Shown one piece after another: positions 35,089 through 43,973 of a stretch of 64,000 nucleotides of DNA (positions within the stretch are counted from its first letter, which is position 1; each line of letters begins with the position of its first letter). Under the pieces are notes generated by a model. It made no database searches, was not told the origin of the DNA, and saw only the letters and a list, made by a program, of their open reading frames with translations. The DNA comes from Oceanihabitans sp. 2_MG-2023. Lineage in GTDB: Bacteria > Bacteroidota > Bacteroidia > Flavobacteriales > Flavobacteriaceae. Location: positions 25,374 to 89,373 of the forward strand of contig NZ_JAUOQT010000009.1 of assembly GCF_030547245.1 (NCBI RefSeq), in the 5' to 3' direction. A program made the translations under genes and the position numbers.

Positions 35089-36705
35089 TTATACTAGCAT
35101 AGTAACAGGGTTTTCAATATACCCTTTTAAGGTTTGTAAAAACTGTGCTCCTGTTGCTCCATCCACTGTTCTGTGATCACAAGCAAGCGTTAGCTTCATC
35201 GTGTTACCCACTACAATTTTTCCTTCTTTTACTACTGGCTTTTCAACAATATTACCAACAGAAAGTATTGCCGAGTTTGGCTGATTAATAATAGATGTAA
35301 AACTTTCTATACCAAACATTCCAAGATTTGAAATAGTAAAAGTACTTCCTTCCATTTCATCTAATGCAAGCTTTTTATTTCTTGCTTTCCCTGCATAATC
35401 TCTTACAGCAGCTCCTATTTGAGTTAAACTTTGCTCGTTAGCAAATTTTACTACAGGAACTAATAAACCATCTGGTACAGCTACTGCAACACCAACATGT
35501 ACATGATTATTTAATTGCATTCTGTCATCAAACCATTGCGAATTTACTTGAGGATGCACTTTTAATGCTAAAGCACATGCTTTAACAATCATATCGTTAT
35601 AAGATATTTTTGTATCTGGAATAGAGTTATATTGTTTTCTAAATGCGATAGCATTCTCCATATCAAACTCCACATTTAAATAATAATGTGGTGCTGTAAA
35701 TTTAGATTTCGCTAGGTTTTTAGCAATCGCTTTACGCATGTTAGAATTTGGTACCTCATCAAAATCTTCTTGTCCTGTTGGTACAAATTTACCAACGGAT
35801 GTACCGGATGTAGATGGAGTAAAGTTTTCTATATCTCTTTTTATAATTCTGCCATTTTCACCAGAACCTGCTACCTGAGTTAAATTAACTCCTTTTTCTT
35901 CTGCCATTTTTTTAGCTAATGGAGAAGCTAATACTCTATCCCCCGAAGTTGTATTTGTATTAGATGGTTTAACTGCCGGTTTAGATACTGCTTTTTTAGG
36001 TGCTTCAGATTTAGTTTCTGTTGCTTTTGGTGCTTCCTCTTTTTTAGCAGCAGGAGCATCTCCTTCTACTTTAAAGTTTTTGGCTACTGCGGAAACATCT
36101 GTTCCTTTTGGACCAATGATAGCTAAAAGAGAATCAACTTTAGCAGAATCTCCTTCGTTTAGACCTATGTATAATAAAGTTCCAGATTGAAAAGACTCAA
36201 ACTCCATCGTTGCTTTGTCTGTTTCAATTTCTGCAAGTATGTCTCCTTCTTCTACTTCTTCTCCTACTTTTTTAAGCCATGTTGCAACCGTACCTTCTTC
36301 CATGGTATCGCTTAATCTTGGCATAGTAACCACAATTACTCCTTCAGGTAATTCTTGTTGTTTTTCTGAAGTAGTTGCTGTTTCGCTAGAAGTAGTTGCT
36401 TCTTCTTTTTCTTCTGTTTTTGGAGCTTCTTGATTTGCACCTGAAAGTAATGCAGAAATATCTTCTCCTTCTTCTCCTATAATTGCTAAAAGTTCATCTA
36501 CTTTAGTAGTCTCTCCTTCTTGCACACCAATGTGTAATAAAACACCTTCATGAAAAGATTCGAACTCCATCGTTGCTTTGTCGGTTTCAATTTCTGCAAG
36601 AATATCTCCTTCTTCAATTGTATCACCTACTTTTTTAAGCCACGCTGCAACAGTACCTTCTTCCATCGTGTCACTCAATCGAGGCATATTTATTATTTCT
36701 GCCAT
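35089..36705 (-). CDS. pdhC: Pyruvate dehydrogenase complex dihydrolipoamide acetyltransferase (E2), two lipoyl domains
   Basis: The E2 core transfers acetyl from lipoyl arms to CoA. Two lipoyl domains carry ETDKATMEFES with the lipoylated Lys, at residues about 42 and 167 (the domain repeats, each starting MPRLSDTMEEGTVA). Flexible Ala/Lys/Glu linkers follow each. A peripheral subunit-binding domain (VLASPLAKKMAEEKGVNL, about 258-295) follows, then the catalytic domain (about 310-538) with DHRTVDGATGAQFL near 512-525. It lies 3 bases after pdhA. E1 beta and E3 are not in the window. Confidence 0.96.
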   Translation of the reverse strand: MAEIINMPRLSDTMEEGTVAAWLKKVGDTIEEGDILAEIETDKATMEFESFHEGVLLHIGVQEGETTKVDELLAIIGEEGEDISALLSGANQEAPKTEEKEEATTSSETATTSEKQQELPEGVIVVTMPRLSDTMEEGTVATWLKKVGEEVEEGDILAEIETDKATMEFESFQSGTLLYIGLNEGDSAKVDSLLAIIGPKGTDVSAVAKNFKVEGDAPAAKKEEAPKATETKSEAPKKAVSKPAVKPSNTNTTSGDRVLASPLAKKMAEEKGVNLTQVAGSGENGRIIKRDIENFTPSTSGTSVGKFVPTGQEDFDEVPNSNMRKAIAKNLAKSKFTAPHYYLNVEFDMENAIAFRKQYNSIPDTKISYNDMIVKACALALKVHPQVNSQWFDDRMQLNNHVHVGVAVAVPDGLLVPVVKFANEQSLTQIGAAVRDYAGKARNKKLALDEMEGSTFTISNLGMFGIESFTSIINQPNSAILSVGNIVEKPVVKEGKIVVGNTMKLTLACDHRTVDGATGAQFLQTLKGYIENPVTMLV

Positions 36706-36708
36706 AGC

Positions 36709-37707
36709 TTATAATTTATGTTGTAAAAATGGATAATCTTCTTGTTCGTAAACGACATCGTACATTACGTTTTTATCTGGATAAGGAGACTCGTCTGCAA
36801 ATTTTTCACATTCGAGAACTAGAGCCTTTACTCTCTTGTCGATAACTTTAATATCGTCTTCTGAAGCATATTTTTTATCTAAAATCACCTCTTTTACTTG
36901 TGTAATAGGGTCAATTTTCTTGTATTCTTCTACTTCGTCTTTTGTTCTGTAATGTTGTGCATCACTCATAGAGTGTCCTCTATAACGATATGTTTTTAAT
37001 TCTAAAAATGTTGGACCATCACCGCGACGAGCACGTTCTAGAGCTTCATCAAAAGCTTCGGCAACTTTTATTGGGTTCATTCCATCTACAGGACCACAAG
37101 GCATTTCGTAACCTAAACCTAGTTTCCATACATCGGTATGATTTGCAGTACGTTCTACAGAAGTTCCCATTGCGTAACCGTTGTTTTCGCAAACAAATAC
37201 TACTGGTAATTTCCAAAGCATTGCCATGTTAAAAGTTTCATGTAAAGAACCTTGTCTAGCTGCACCATCACCAAAACAGCAAATAGTTACTGCTCCTGTA
37301 TTGTGATATTTATCTCCAAATGCCATTCCTGCACCTAAAGGAATTTGCCCACCAACAATACCATGACCACCATAAAATCCTTTTTCTTTTGAAAAAATGT
37401 GCATAGAACCACCAAGACCTTGTGAAGTTCCTGTTGCTTTACCAAATAATTCTGCCATTACGCGTTTAGGATCTACTCCCATTCCTATTGGTTGTACATG
37501 ATTTCTATATGCAGTAATCATTTTATCTTTAGAAAGATCCATTGCATGTAAAGCTCCTGCTAATACTGCTTCTTGACCATTATAAAGATGAAGAAAACCT
37601 CTTACTTTTTGTTGGATATATACTGCAGCTAGTTTGTCTTCAAACTTTCGCCAGAATAACATATCTTCATACCATTTAAGGTATACTTCTTTAGTGATTT
37701 TTTGCAT
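36709..37707 (-). CDS. pdhA: Pyruvate dehydrogenase E1 component, alpha subunit
   Basis: The thiamine-diphosphate subunit that decarboxylates pyruvate with E1 beta. The TPP motif is seen as CCFGDGAARQGSLHETFNMA with NNGYAMGT about 25 residues later. YNGQEAVLAGALHAM near 42-56 and YRGHSMSDAQHYR near 243-255 (the phosphorylation-loop region) are typical. The 332 residues are full length. It is the first gene of the pdhA-pdhC operon; a TACTTTTG sequence at 37826-37833 may be its -7 box. Confidence 0.96.
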   Translation of the reverse strand: MQKITKEVYLKWYEDMLFWRKFEDKLAAVYIQQKVRGFLHLYNGQEAVLAGALHAMDLSKDKMITAYRNHVQPIGMGVDPKRVMAELFGKATGTSQGLGGSMHIFSKEKGFYGGHGIVGGQIPLGAGMAFGDKYHNTGAVTICCFGDGAARQGSLHETFNMAMLWKLPVVFVCENNGYAMGTSVERTANHTDVWKLGLGYEMPCGPVDGMNPIKVAEAFDEALERARRGDGPTFLELKTYRYRGHSMSDAQHYRTKDEVEEYKKIDPITQVKEVILDKKYASEDDIKVIDKRVKALVLECEKFADESPYPDKNVMYDVVYEQEDYPFLQHKL

Positions 37708-37898
37708 TGGTAGTGCTATTAATTATAAAATTTCATTTATTAACACCAATATTACATTGGTATTCACTTTATTTTGTTGTTGCTTAATTTTGAAAAATAA
37801 TAATTTTCAAAAAAAGTTCCACTAACAAAAGTAACACTTTAGTTAGGAATAAAAAAGGCAGAAAATTGTAAAATTTTCCGAAATCGATTTCGATTCGT

Positions 37899-38381
37899 CT
37901 ATAGAACGGACTTATCGAATACCAAAGGCAGTAAATTAGCTAGAGACTTAGATTTTACTACTTTTCCTGTTTCTCCCATAAAATATAATTCGATGTCTTC
38001 GTCTTGTTTTATTTCATATTCTGCAATTGCTTGTCTGCAAGCTCCACAAGGGGGAATTGGTGCAATGGTTTGATGCAAGGTAGAACCAGCCACAATAGCC
38101 ATGGTTTTCATTTTTACATTTGGGTATTTTGCTCCTGCGTAATAAATGGCAGTACGTTCGGCACATAAACCGGAAGGATAAGACGCATTTTCTTGATTAC
38201 TTCCTGTTACTACTTGTCCATTTTCTAGAGCTATAGCTGCTCCAACAAGGAATTTAGAATAAGGAGCATATGCTTTTTCTCTAGCTTCCATTGCTTGCTC
38301 CATAAGCGCAGCTATATTTTTTGGCAATTCATTAAAATCGTTATAAACAGTTAGTGTGGATTCTATTTTTATTTCTTTCAT
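37899..38381 (-). CDS. cdd: Cytidine deaminase
   Basis: The enzyme deaminates cytidine and deoxycytidine in pyrimidine salvage. The zinc site is CAERTAI near 73-79 (Cys ligand, catalytic Glu) and PPCGACRQAI near 109-118 (two Cys ligands); FLVGAAIALENG near 44-55 is the family lead. At 160 residues it is slightly longer than the short tetrameric class because of an N-terminal strand. It lies between pdhA and porV on the same strand, which is the known neighbourhood in flavobacteria. Confidence 0.95.
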   Translation of the reverse strand: MKEIKIESTLTVYNDFNELPKNIAALMEQAMEAREKAYAPYSKFLVGAAIALENGQVVTGSNQENASYPSGLCAERTAIYYAGAKYPNVKMKTMAIVAGSTLHQTIAPIPPCGACRQAIAEYEIKQDEDIELYFMGETGKVVKSKSLANLLPLVFDKSVL

Positions 38382-38502
38382 CTATTCGTTTTTATTGCCT
38401 TTATTAGCAAGATACAACATGCAAAACTACCTATTCTCGGTCTTGATTATAAATTCGTATTGTATGTTTCATAATTTAAAGATAAGAAAGTATTTTAGAC
38501 AA

Positions 38503-38531
38503 AAAAACTATTGCTTTTGGCAATAGTTTTT
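38503..38531 (-). terminator. Terminator of porV
   Basis: AAAAACTATTGC pairs with GCAATAGTTTTT (12 bp, 5-base loop), followed on the minus strand by a T-run. It lies 22 bases after the porV stop. Confidence 0.88.
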
Positions 38532-38552
38532 ATTGTTTATTACAGTTTACAA

Positions 38553-39794
38553 TTAATATTCTGTATATGAATCTGCTCCTAGATTAAATGCAAGAGAGAA
38601 ACGTAATGTATTTTCTAGTGGGCTTTGTACTTTAGAAGCGGAGAATAAATAGGATAAATCTACGGTTACTGCACTAAATTTAAATCCAGCTCCTAATGCA
38701 AAAAACTTTCTAGCTCCTTTATCTTCTGCCTCGTTAAAATATCCTGCTCTAAATGCAAATGAATTTTGATAAGAATATTCTGCACCTATAGCATAGGTAA
38801 ACTCTTGTATTTCTTCACTAAACCCTCCTGGTGCATCTCCAAAAGATTGAAACATACCATTTACGAAACTTACATCGTTGTCTTTACCTTCCATAATAAC
38901 ATAATCATCTACAACAGCACCTAAAGGACCGTCTATATCCTCATCATATTCACCGTTTCCATCTACATCAGTATATTCGTACTCTACACCTGTTTTTGGA
39001 GGCGTTGGCACTAATAATTTAGTAACCTCTCCTGTTAAAGACACTTTATTATAATCGTCTAGAATAAAATCGAAACCACCACCTAAACGTAAGGTTGTTG
39101 GTTGAAAGTTTTCTACACCACCTTCGGAGTATTTAAATTTTGGTCCAATATTTTGAATCGCAAAACCTAAACGAGTTCTACCATTAAAACTATTATATGC
39201 CTCTTCTTCACTTTGGTAATATCCAGAAATATCTACACCAAAGGTACTAGCTGCTTTAGCGTCTGGATCAAACCCGTCTAATTTTAAATCAGAATTTAAG
39301 TAACGCATAGCTACAGACATAGCAAATTGTTCGCTTAATTTAAGTGAGTAAGCCACATCTAATGCAAATTCATTTGGCTTTTGTATTAAAGGAGTAGAGG
39401 TCTCATCTTGTACAAATTCAATTTCTCCGTAACTAAAATACTTTAAACTAGCAGAAACTGCACTTCTATCACTTAATCTATTATAATAAGAAACGTATGC
39501 AATAGATATATCGTTAACTAACTTACTTAAGTAAGGTGTATAGTTAAGTGCAAAACCTTGCTTATCTGTGGAAAATGCATATTTGGAAGGATTCCATTGT
39601 TGTGAATTTGCATCTACAGAAGTTGCTACTCCCATATCTCCCATTGCTGCTGCACGTGCATCTGGAGCAATAAGTATAAATGGCATACCTGTTGTAATTA
39701 CTCTGGAATCATTAGGGTCTGCTATTACAGTAGTTTGTGCATTTATTTTAGCTATTAATAATAAGCAAGCTATAGTTAAAATTGACTTCTTCAT
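38553..39794 (-). CDS. porV: Type IX secretion system outer-membrane protein PorV (LptO)
   Basis: PorV is a FadL-type outer-membrane barrel that receives cargo from the SprA translocon and brings it to the PorU sortase. The 413-residue product has a Sec signal ending at INAQ. FILIAPDARAAAMGDMGVAT near 41-60 is the PorV/PorQ signature and FNLGADSYTEY closes the barrel. It lies 34 bases after porU with its own promoter at the porU 3' end. Gene order cdd-porV-porU / gldJ is the flavobacterial standard. Confidence 0.96.
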   Translation of the reverse strand: MKKSILTIACLLLIAKINAQTTVIADPNDSRVITTGMPFILIAPDARAAAMGDMGVATSVDANSQQWNPSKYAFSTDKQGFALNYTPYLSKLVNDISIAYVSYYNRLSDRSAVSASLKYFSYGEIEFVQDETSTPLIQKPNEFALDVAYSLKLSEQFAMSVAMRYLNSDLKLDGFDPDAKAASTFGVDISGYYQSEEEAYNSFNGRTRLGFAIQNIGPKFKYSEGGVENFQPTTLRLGGGFDFILDDYNKVSLTGEVTKLLVPTPPKTGVEYEYTDVDGNGEYDEDIDGPLGAVVDDYVIMEGKDNDVSFVNGMFQSFGDAPGGFSEEIQEFTYAIGAEYSYQNSFAFRAGYFNEAEDKGARKFFALGAGFKFSAVTVDLSYLFSASKVQSPLENTLRFSLAFNLGADSYTEY

Positions 39795-39812
39795 TTAGTT
39801 TATTTTATTTAA

Positions 39813-39842
39813 CAAATATAAATTAATATTATAGTATTACAA
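39813..39842 (-). promoter_or_regulatory. Promoter of porV, overlapping the 3' end of porU
   Basis: On the minus strand TTG (39840-39842), 19 bases, TATATTTG (39813-39820), an exact match. The TTG lies within the last porU codons, so porV can be transcribed apart from porU. Confidence 0.7.
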
Positions 39843-42800
39843 GTTTCTCTATTTTTTCTACCTTTTTATTGAGGGTATTAGAGCGAACGGTTAGTTTATA
39901 TACATAGACCCCTTTTCCTATTTTATCTCCAAAATCGTCACGACCATCCCAAACAATATCTCTAGATAATGCAGACGCTCCTTTACCACAACATTCGGAG
40001 TTATTGGTTTGTCCTATTAAGGTTCTTACCAACTTTCCAGAAACGGTAAATATTTGTACTGAAACGTCTAAAGGTTCTGAACTATTGTGGTTAAACCAAA
40101 ATTCGGTATAATTCACAAAAGGGTTTGGATAATTTAATACGTTATTGATAACTAATTTTTCGTCTTCGTCATAGACTACAAATTGAATTTCTTGTGTAGA
40201 AGAATTGTTGTATACATCCCAAGCTTTAAGTGATAAAGTGTGTAAACCTGGTTCTAAATCTCTAAAGGGATAATTGACTATTCCTTTCGTATAATCATCA
40301 ACTTCTGTTTGGTAATAATCGTTTAAAACATAAGCGTTAGTTTCGTCTCCATCGATAATTGCAACAATATCATGACCGATTCCGCTGGCGGTATTAATTC
40401 CGTTTTCATCTTCTAACTTCACTAATAAGGACGGAGATTCATTGGTTATACCACCAGACACAAAACTTTCGTCATTCATATATAGCGTTACTAATGGACC
40501 AACATTATCTTCTGGTGCATCGGCATTTATTCCTCCTATTTTAATAGTTTCTATACTAGCTCCTGTTTGGTCTTGTAGAAAAGGTATTTCAGATTTTGCA
40601 TAAAAACTTGCTTTTCCAAAACCTACAGGAATACCAATATCTCTTGGTACTACAAACTCGAATTCGAATTGGCCATCCGTTATGGAAGCTTGTCCACGAA
40701 AGATTATTTCGCCTAGTGTTTTATAATCTAAGTATATAAATTGCCCGCCATCTCTAGTAAAATCGTTAGCAAGAGTGGTTCTATCAATTTCTTTATCATA
40801 AATAGTTGTAGAGAGTACGCCGTTATAATTTGTTAGCACATTACCAGTTACATCGGTTACTTCTCCAGATAATTTTACACGACTTAAAGCTTCTAAGGTA
40901 TCGGTTTCGTCTTCAATTGGCACATCATTAATTTTAGTAAGTCTAATATTAGGTTTTGCAAAAGTTAATTTCATTGCTGGATCACCAATAAAAAAGACAA
41001 GTCTTCTTTGTGATATATTAGAAATTGAAGGATCATTTTTTGTCAACCTTAATGCTTCTGCCATAGAAGGATATTCATGATCTTCGTAATCGTCTGAATC
41101 ATTATAAGAAAACATATACTCTCCTAAAACTTCATTAAAAGTTATTCCTACACTAACAAAAATCTTTCTTGTTGTAGTGATTAATCCAACAGAACCTCCA
41201 GTAGTATTCCAAAAAGTAAGCTCTCCTGCAGTCGTTCGTAAAGGATTATCGAATCTTGTGTACTCACAAGTTACTGTAACAAAACAATTTAATCTACAAA
41301 CATTATTTAATTCTTGTGTGTCTACTTTTTCGAAAATATGTTCGTGTGCTAATCCATCTTCACCACCATGACCAAAGTAAGTAACTACTAGCGCTCCGTT
41401 TTCAATAGCATTAGCAAGTGCGTCATTTACTTTAGGATAACGATCTCCACCTGCAGATGCTTCTTGCAAATACGAGTCACTATGAATTTTTATAGGATTT
41501 AAAAATGGTTTACTTTCTACAATAGTGTTTGCTAACTCGTCTGTTGTTTCTTGCAGGACTCTTTCCCAAGCTTCATCAACATCATCGGAAACGACAATAA
41601 AATTATTACGCCAACTACCGTAACTTGCTTCATTATGATAGGAAATCATTTTATCTACAATCTCTTTTGCTTGTTGTGTGGAGTTTACTAGAATTCTACC
41701 AATGGCTATATCCAGTTTTTCGGAAGCTGCCATAGAACCTTCGTTATCATCCATCATTCCATAAAAATCATCAGAAACAAAAGAGTTTGTTAAGTTAAAA
41801 CTTTCTAATGCATGCCACGAAGGAACCACATTTGTATTATTAGTTACTCTGTCTTTATAATCAAAAGATCCATCTCCAAATAGACAGAGGTATTTTATTT
41901 TATTTTCAGGAGTACTTGCATTATCATAGATATATTTAACAAAGTTTCTAATAGCACCTATATCCTGACTCCCCGAACTAAACTCTTGGTATATTCTTTC
42001 TAGCGTTTCCACTTTTACATTTAAACCATATTGCTGTCTGTTAATTTCGGCAAGCCTTTCTGCTTGAGATTTAAGATAGTCTGGTGTTACAATTAAATAA
42101 TCTACATCTTGAAAATTTCCTTGACTATTTAAAAAGATAGTTCCTTTTAAATCTTGATTGGCAACACTCGAATTAGAATCTCTTTTAGGCTCATAATAAT
42201 CGGAATCTGTAATTATCGTATATTCTTTAAAGCTCCCCATATTAGATGTGAAACTCAGTGTCGCGCTTGCATCTGTATTAACTGCAGTTGTAATGTTGTA
42301 CAAATCTGTAATATCCCAAATCTCGGAAACATTGGTTGCATTCGTTAATGTATATCTAGCAATACCTGGATCTCTAATAACTTGATTATTTTTAAAGACA
42401 AATTGGTTTCCAGAGAAGTTTAAAGCTCTAGTTGCTTCGATAGAGATATAATCTAAATATGCATTTGAACTTGGGTTTCCGGCATTATCATGTGTAAGAT
42501 TTATAGATACTTCTGAAGAATTAATATTTACATTTCCACTAAAAAAGGATTCTACAGCTAAATTAGGATCTGCAACTGCAGATATGTTTAATGTAGTAAT
42601 TTCTGTACCACCAAGATTTATCTGCATGGTTGAAGCGGTATCTGAATCTGACGCGACATACACTTTAAGTGTAGCTGGTTCGCTAGAAACTATATCTGGA
42701 AAACTAAAATCGAATGTTTTACTATTTTCAATATCGAAACGATCTCCAAACCATCTTCGACCTACACTAACTAAATTATAAGTATCTACTTCATGAAACT

Positions 42801-43707
42801 GGTAATCTTGAAATTGATTAATTTCTAAATCTACAGTTCCACTTGGTTGTATAAAAGGTTGTACTCTTTTTCCTTGACCAGGACTTATATTAATGTAGTA
42901 ATATGTTTTATCAGCATATAAATTAATATTTGTTTTACTTTCTGCATTATAACCTCTTGGCCCTCTGGCGTAAAACACAATATAATCTTCGTTATTAAAC
43001 TCTCCATCATTTTCACCTACAACTCGAATTGCATTTTCTGTGAGGTCAAAAGGGTATTCTATTGCGTTAGAATATGGTATCATTTCTCCTCCATTACCAA
43101 ATAACTTAATGTTTCTAGGATCTACATTGTTCGTATTAACACCTAAACTATTTAAGAAATTTTTTGAAATTTTAAAGACACCTGTAGTATCTACATAAAA
43201 TCGATACCATTCGCCAGAACTTAAAACAGAATTTGTAATCTCAGTTCTTGAAGTATTAGAAAACCTAGAACCATTAGTACTATTATAATTTACAGTAAAG
43301 GACGTTATTTTTTTATAGGTACCATTTTCTTTAATAATTGGAGAAACAGTTAAATAAGCATTACGCTTATCTCTAGCTATAGAATTATTCAAACTAAATT
43401 TTATTCTATTTGGTATCGTTTTAAGATCGACTCCTTTTAATTCGTTTAAAGAAATACTAGCGTAAGCTACTTGAGATAAAGATACGGAAGACTCATTAAT
43501 TAAGTTAGAAATTTTCCATTGCGCAACAAATTGCATACCATTGTCTAAACTATAATTAAAATGCTCTTTATTAAAGGAAGGCACTTCTATAGAAAATTCT
43601 CCATTGGATATCGTTTGATAATCTTGCCAAGTAATTTGAAAGGTTTGCTGCTGTGCAAACACCACAAATGGCAATATAAGCGTAAGTAAAAGTAAATTCT
43701 TTTTCAT
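39829..43707 (-). CDS. porU: Type IX secretion system sortase PorU
   Basis: PorU cleaves the C-terminal domain from cargo proteins and attaches them to anionic lipopolysaccharide outside the cell. The 1292-residue protein has a signal (VVFAQQ), an N-terminal jelly region and a C25 gingipain-like peptidase domain with catalytic His in VTYFGHGGEDG near 770-780 and Cys in FVTVTCEYTRFDNP near 808-821. Beta-sandwich domains follow, and the C-terminus carries its own PorSS type sorting fold (YPNPFVNYTEF near 1190, IFTVSGKLVRTL, GVYVYKLTV). A TACTTTTG sequence at 43772-43779 may be its -7 box. Confidence 0.97.
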   Translation of the reverse strand: MKKNLLLLTLILPFVVFAQQQTFQITWQDYQTISNGEFSIEVPSFNKEHFNYSLDNGMQFVAQWKISNLINESSVSLSQVAYASISLNELKGVDLKTIPNRIKFSLNNSIARDKRNAYLTVSPIIKENGTYKKITSFTVNYNSTNGSRFSNTSRTEITNSVLSSGEWYRFYVDTTGVFKISKNFLNSLGVNTNNVDPRNIKLFGNGGEMIPYSNAIEYPFDLTENAIRVVGENDGEFNNEDYIVFYARGPRGYNAESKTNINLYADKTYYYINISPGQGKRVQPFIQPSGTVDLEINQFQDYQFHEVDTYNLVSVGRRWFGDRFDIENSKTFDFSFPDIVSSEPATLKVYVASDSDTASTMQINLGGTEITTLNISAVADPNLAVESFFSGNVNINSSEVSINLTHDNAGNPSSNAYLDYISIEATRALNFSGNQFVFKNNQVIRDPGIARYTLTNATNVSEIWDITDLYNITTAVNTDASATLSFTSNMGSFKEYTIITDSDYYEPKRDSNSSVANQDLKGTIFLNSQGNFQDVDYLIVTPDYLKSQAERLAEINRQQYGLNVKVETLERIYQEFSSGSQDIGAIRNFVKYIYDNASTPENKIKYLCLFGDGSFDYKDRVTNNTNVVPSWHALESFNLTNSFVSDDFYGMMDDNEGSMAASEKLDIAIGRILVNSTQQAKEIVDKMISYHNEASYGSWRNNFIVVSDDVDEAWERVLQETTDELANTIVESKPFLNPIKIHSDSYLQEASAGGDRYPKVNDALANAIENGALVVTYFGHGGEDGLAHEHIFEKVDTQELNNVCRLNCFVTVTCEYTRFDNPLRTTAGELTFWNTTGGSVGLITTTRKIFVSVGITFNEVLGEYMFSYNDSDDYEDHEYPSMAEALRLTKNDPSISNISQRRLVFFIGDPAMKLTFAKPNIRLTKINDVPIEDETDTLEALSRVKLSGEVTDVTGNVLTNYNGVLSTTIYDKEIDRTTLANDFTRDGGQFIYLDYKTLGEIIFRGQASITDGQFEFEFVVPRDIGIPVGFGKASFYAKSEIPFLQDQTGASIETIKIGGINADAPEDNVGPLVTLYMNDESFVSGGITNESPSLLVKLEDENGINTASGIGHDIVAIIDGDETNAYVLNDYYQTEVDDYTKGIVNYPFRDLEPGLHTLSLKAWDVYNNSSTQEIQFVVYDEDEKLVINNVLNYPNPFVNYTEFWFNHNSSEPLDVSVQIFTVSGKLVRTLIGQTNNSECCGKGASALSRDIVWDGRDDFGDKIGKGVYVYKLTVRSNTLNKKVEKIEKLVIL

Positions 43708-43908
43708 TGCATAAATAACGTGAATAATTGTATGTTATTATTAAAAAACAAACAATTTTAAAAAAACGAATCAAAAGTACAATAATATTTTATAAAATTG
43801 TGCGTTATTAGTTCTACAAATGAACGATGAAATTATCAAAAACATCGTTGTAACGTCTAATAATTAGGGTGAAGTGCTATTTTTTTTAATCAATTTTTAC
43901 AATTTTTC

Positions 43909-43937
43909 TTGTAGTATTGGCTTTAATTCTTATATTG
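43909..43937 (+). promoter_or_regulatory. Promoter of gldJ
   Basis: TTG (43909-43911), 19 bases, TATATTG (43931-43937); the predicted start is about 30 bases before the ATG. It is divergent from porU with a gap of 266 bases between the two genes. Confidence 0.6.
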
Positions 43938-43973
43938 CGTCACTTAAAATAACAAGTAGCTTACTTTAAAAGT

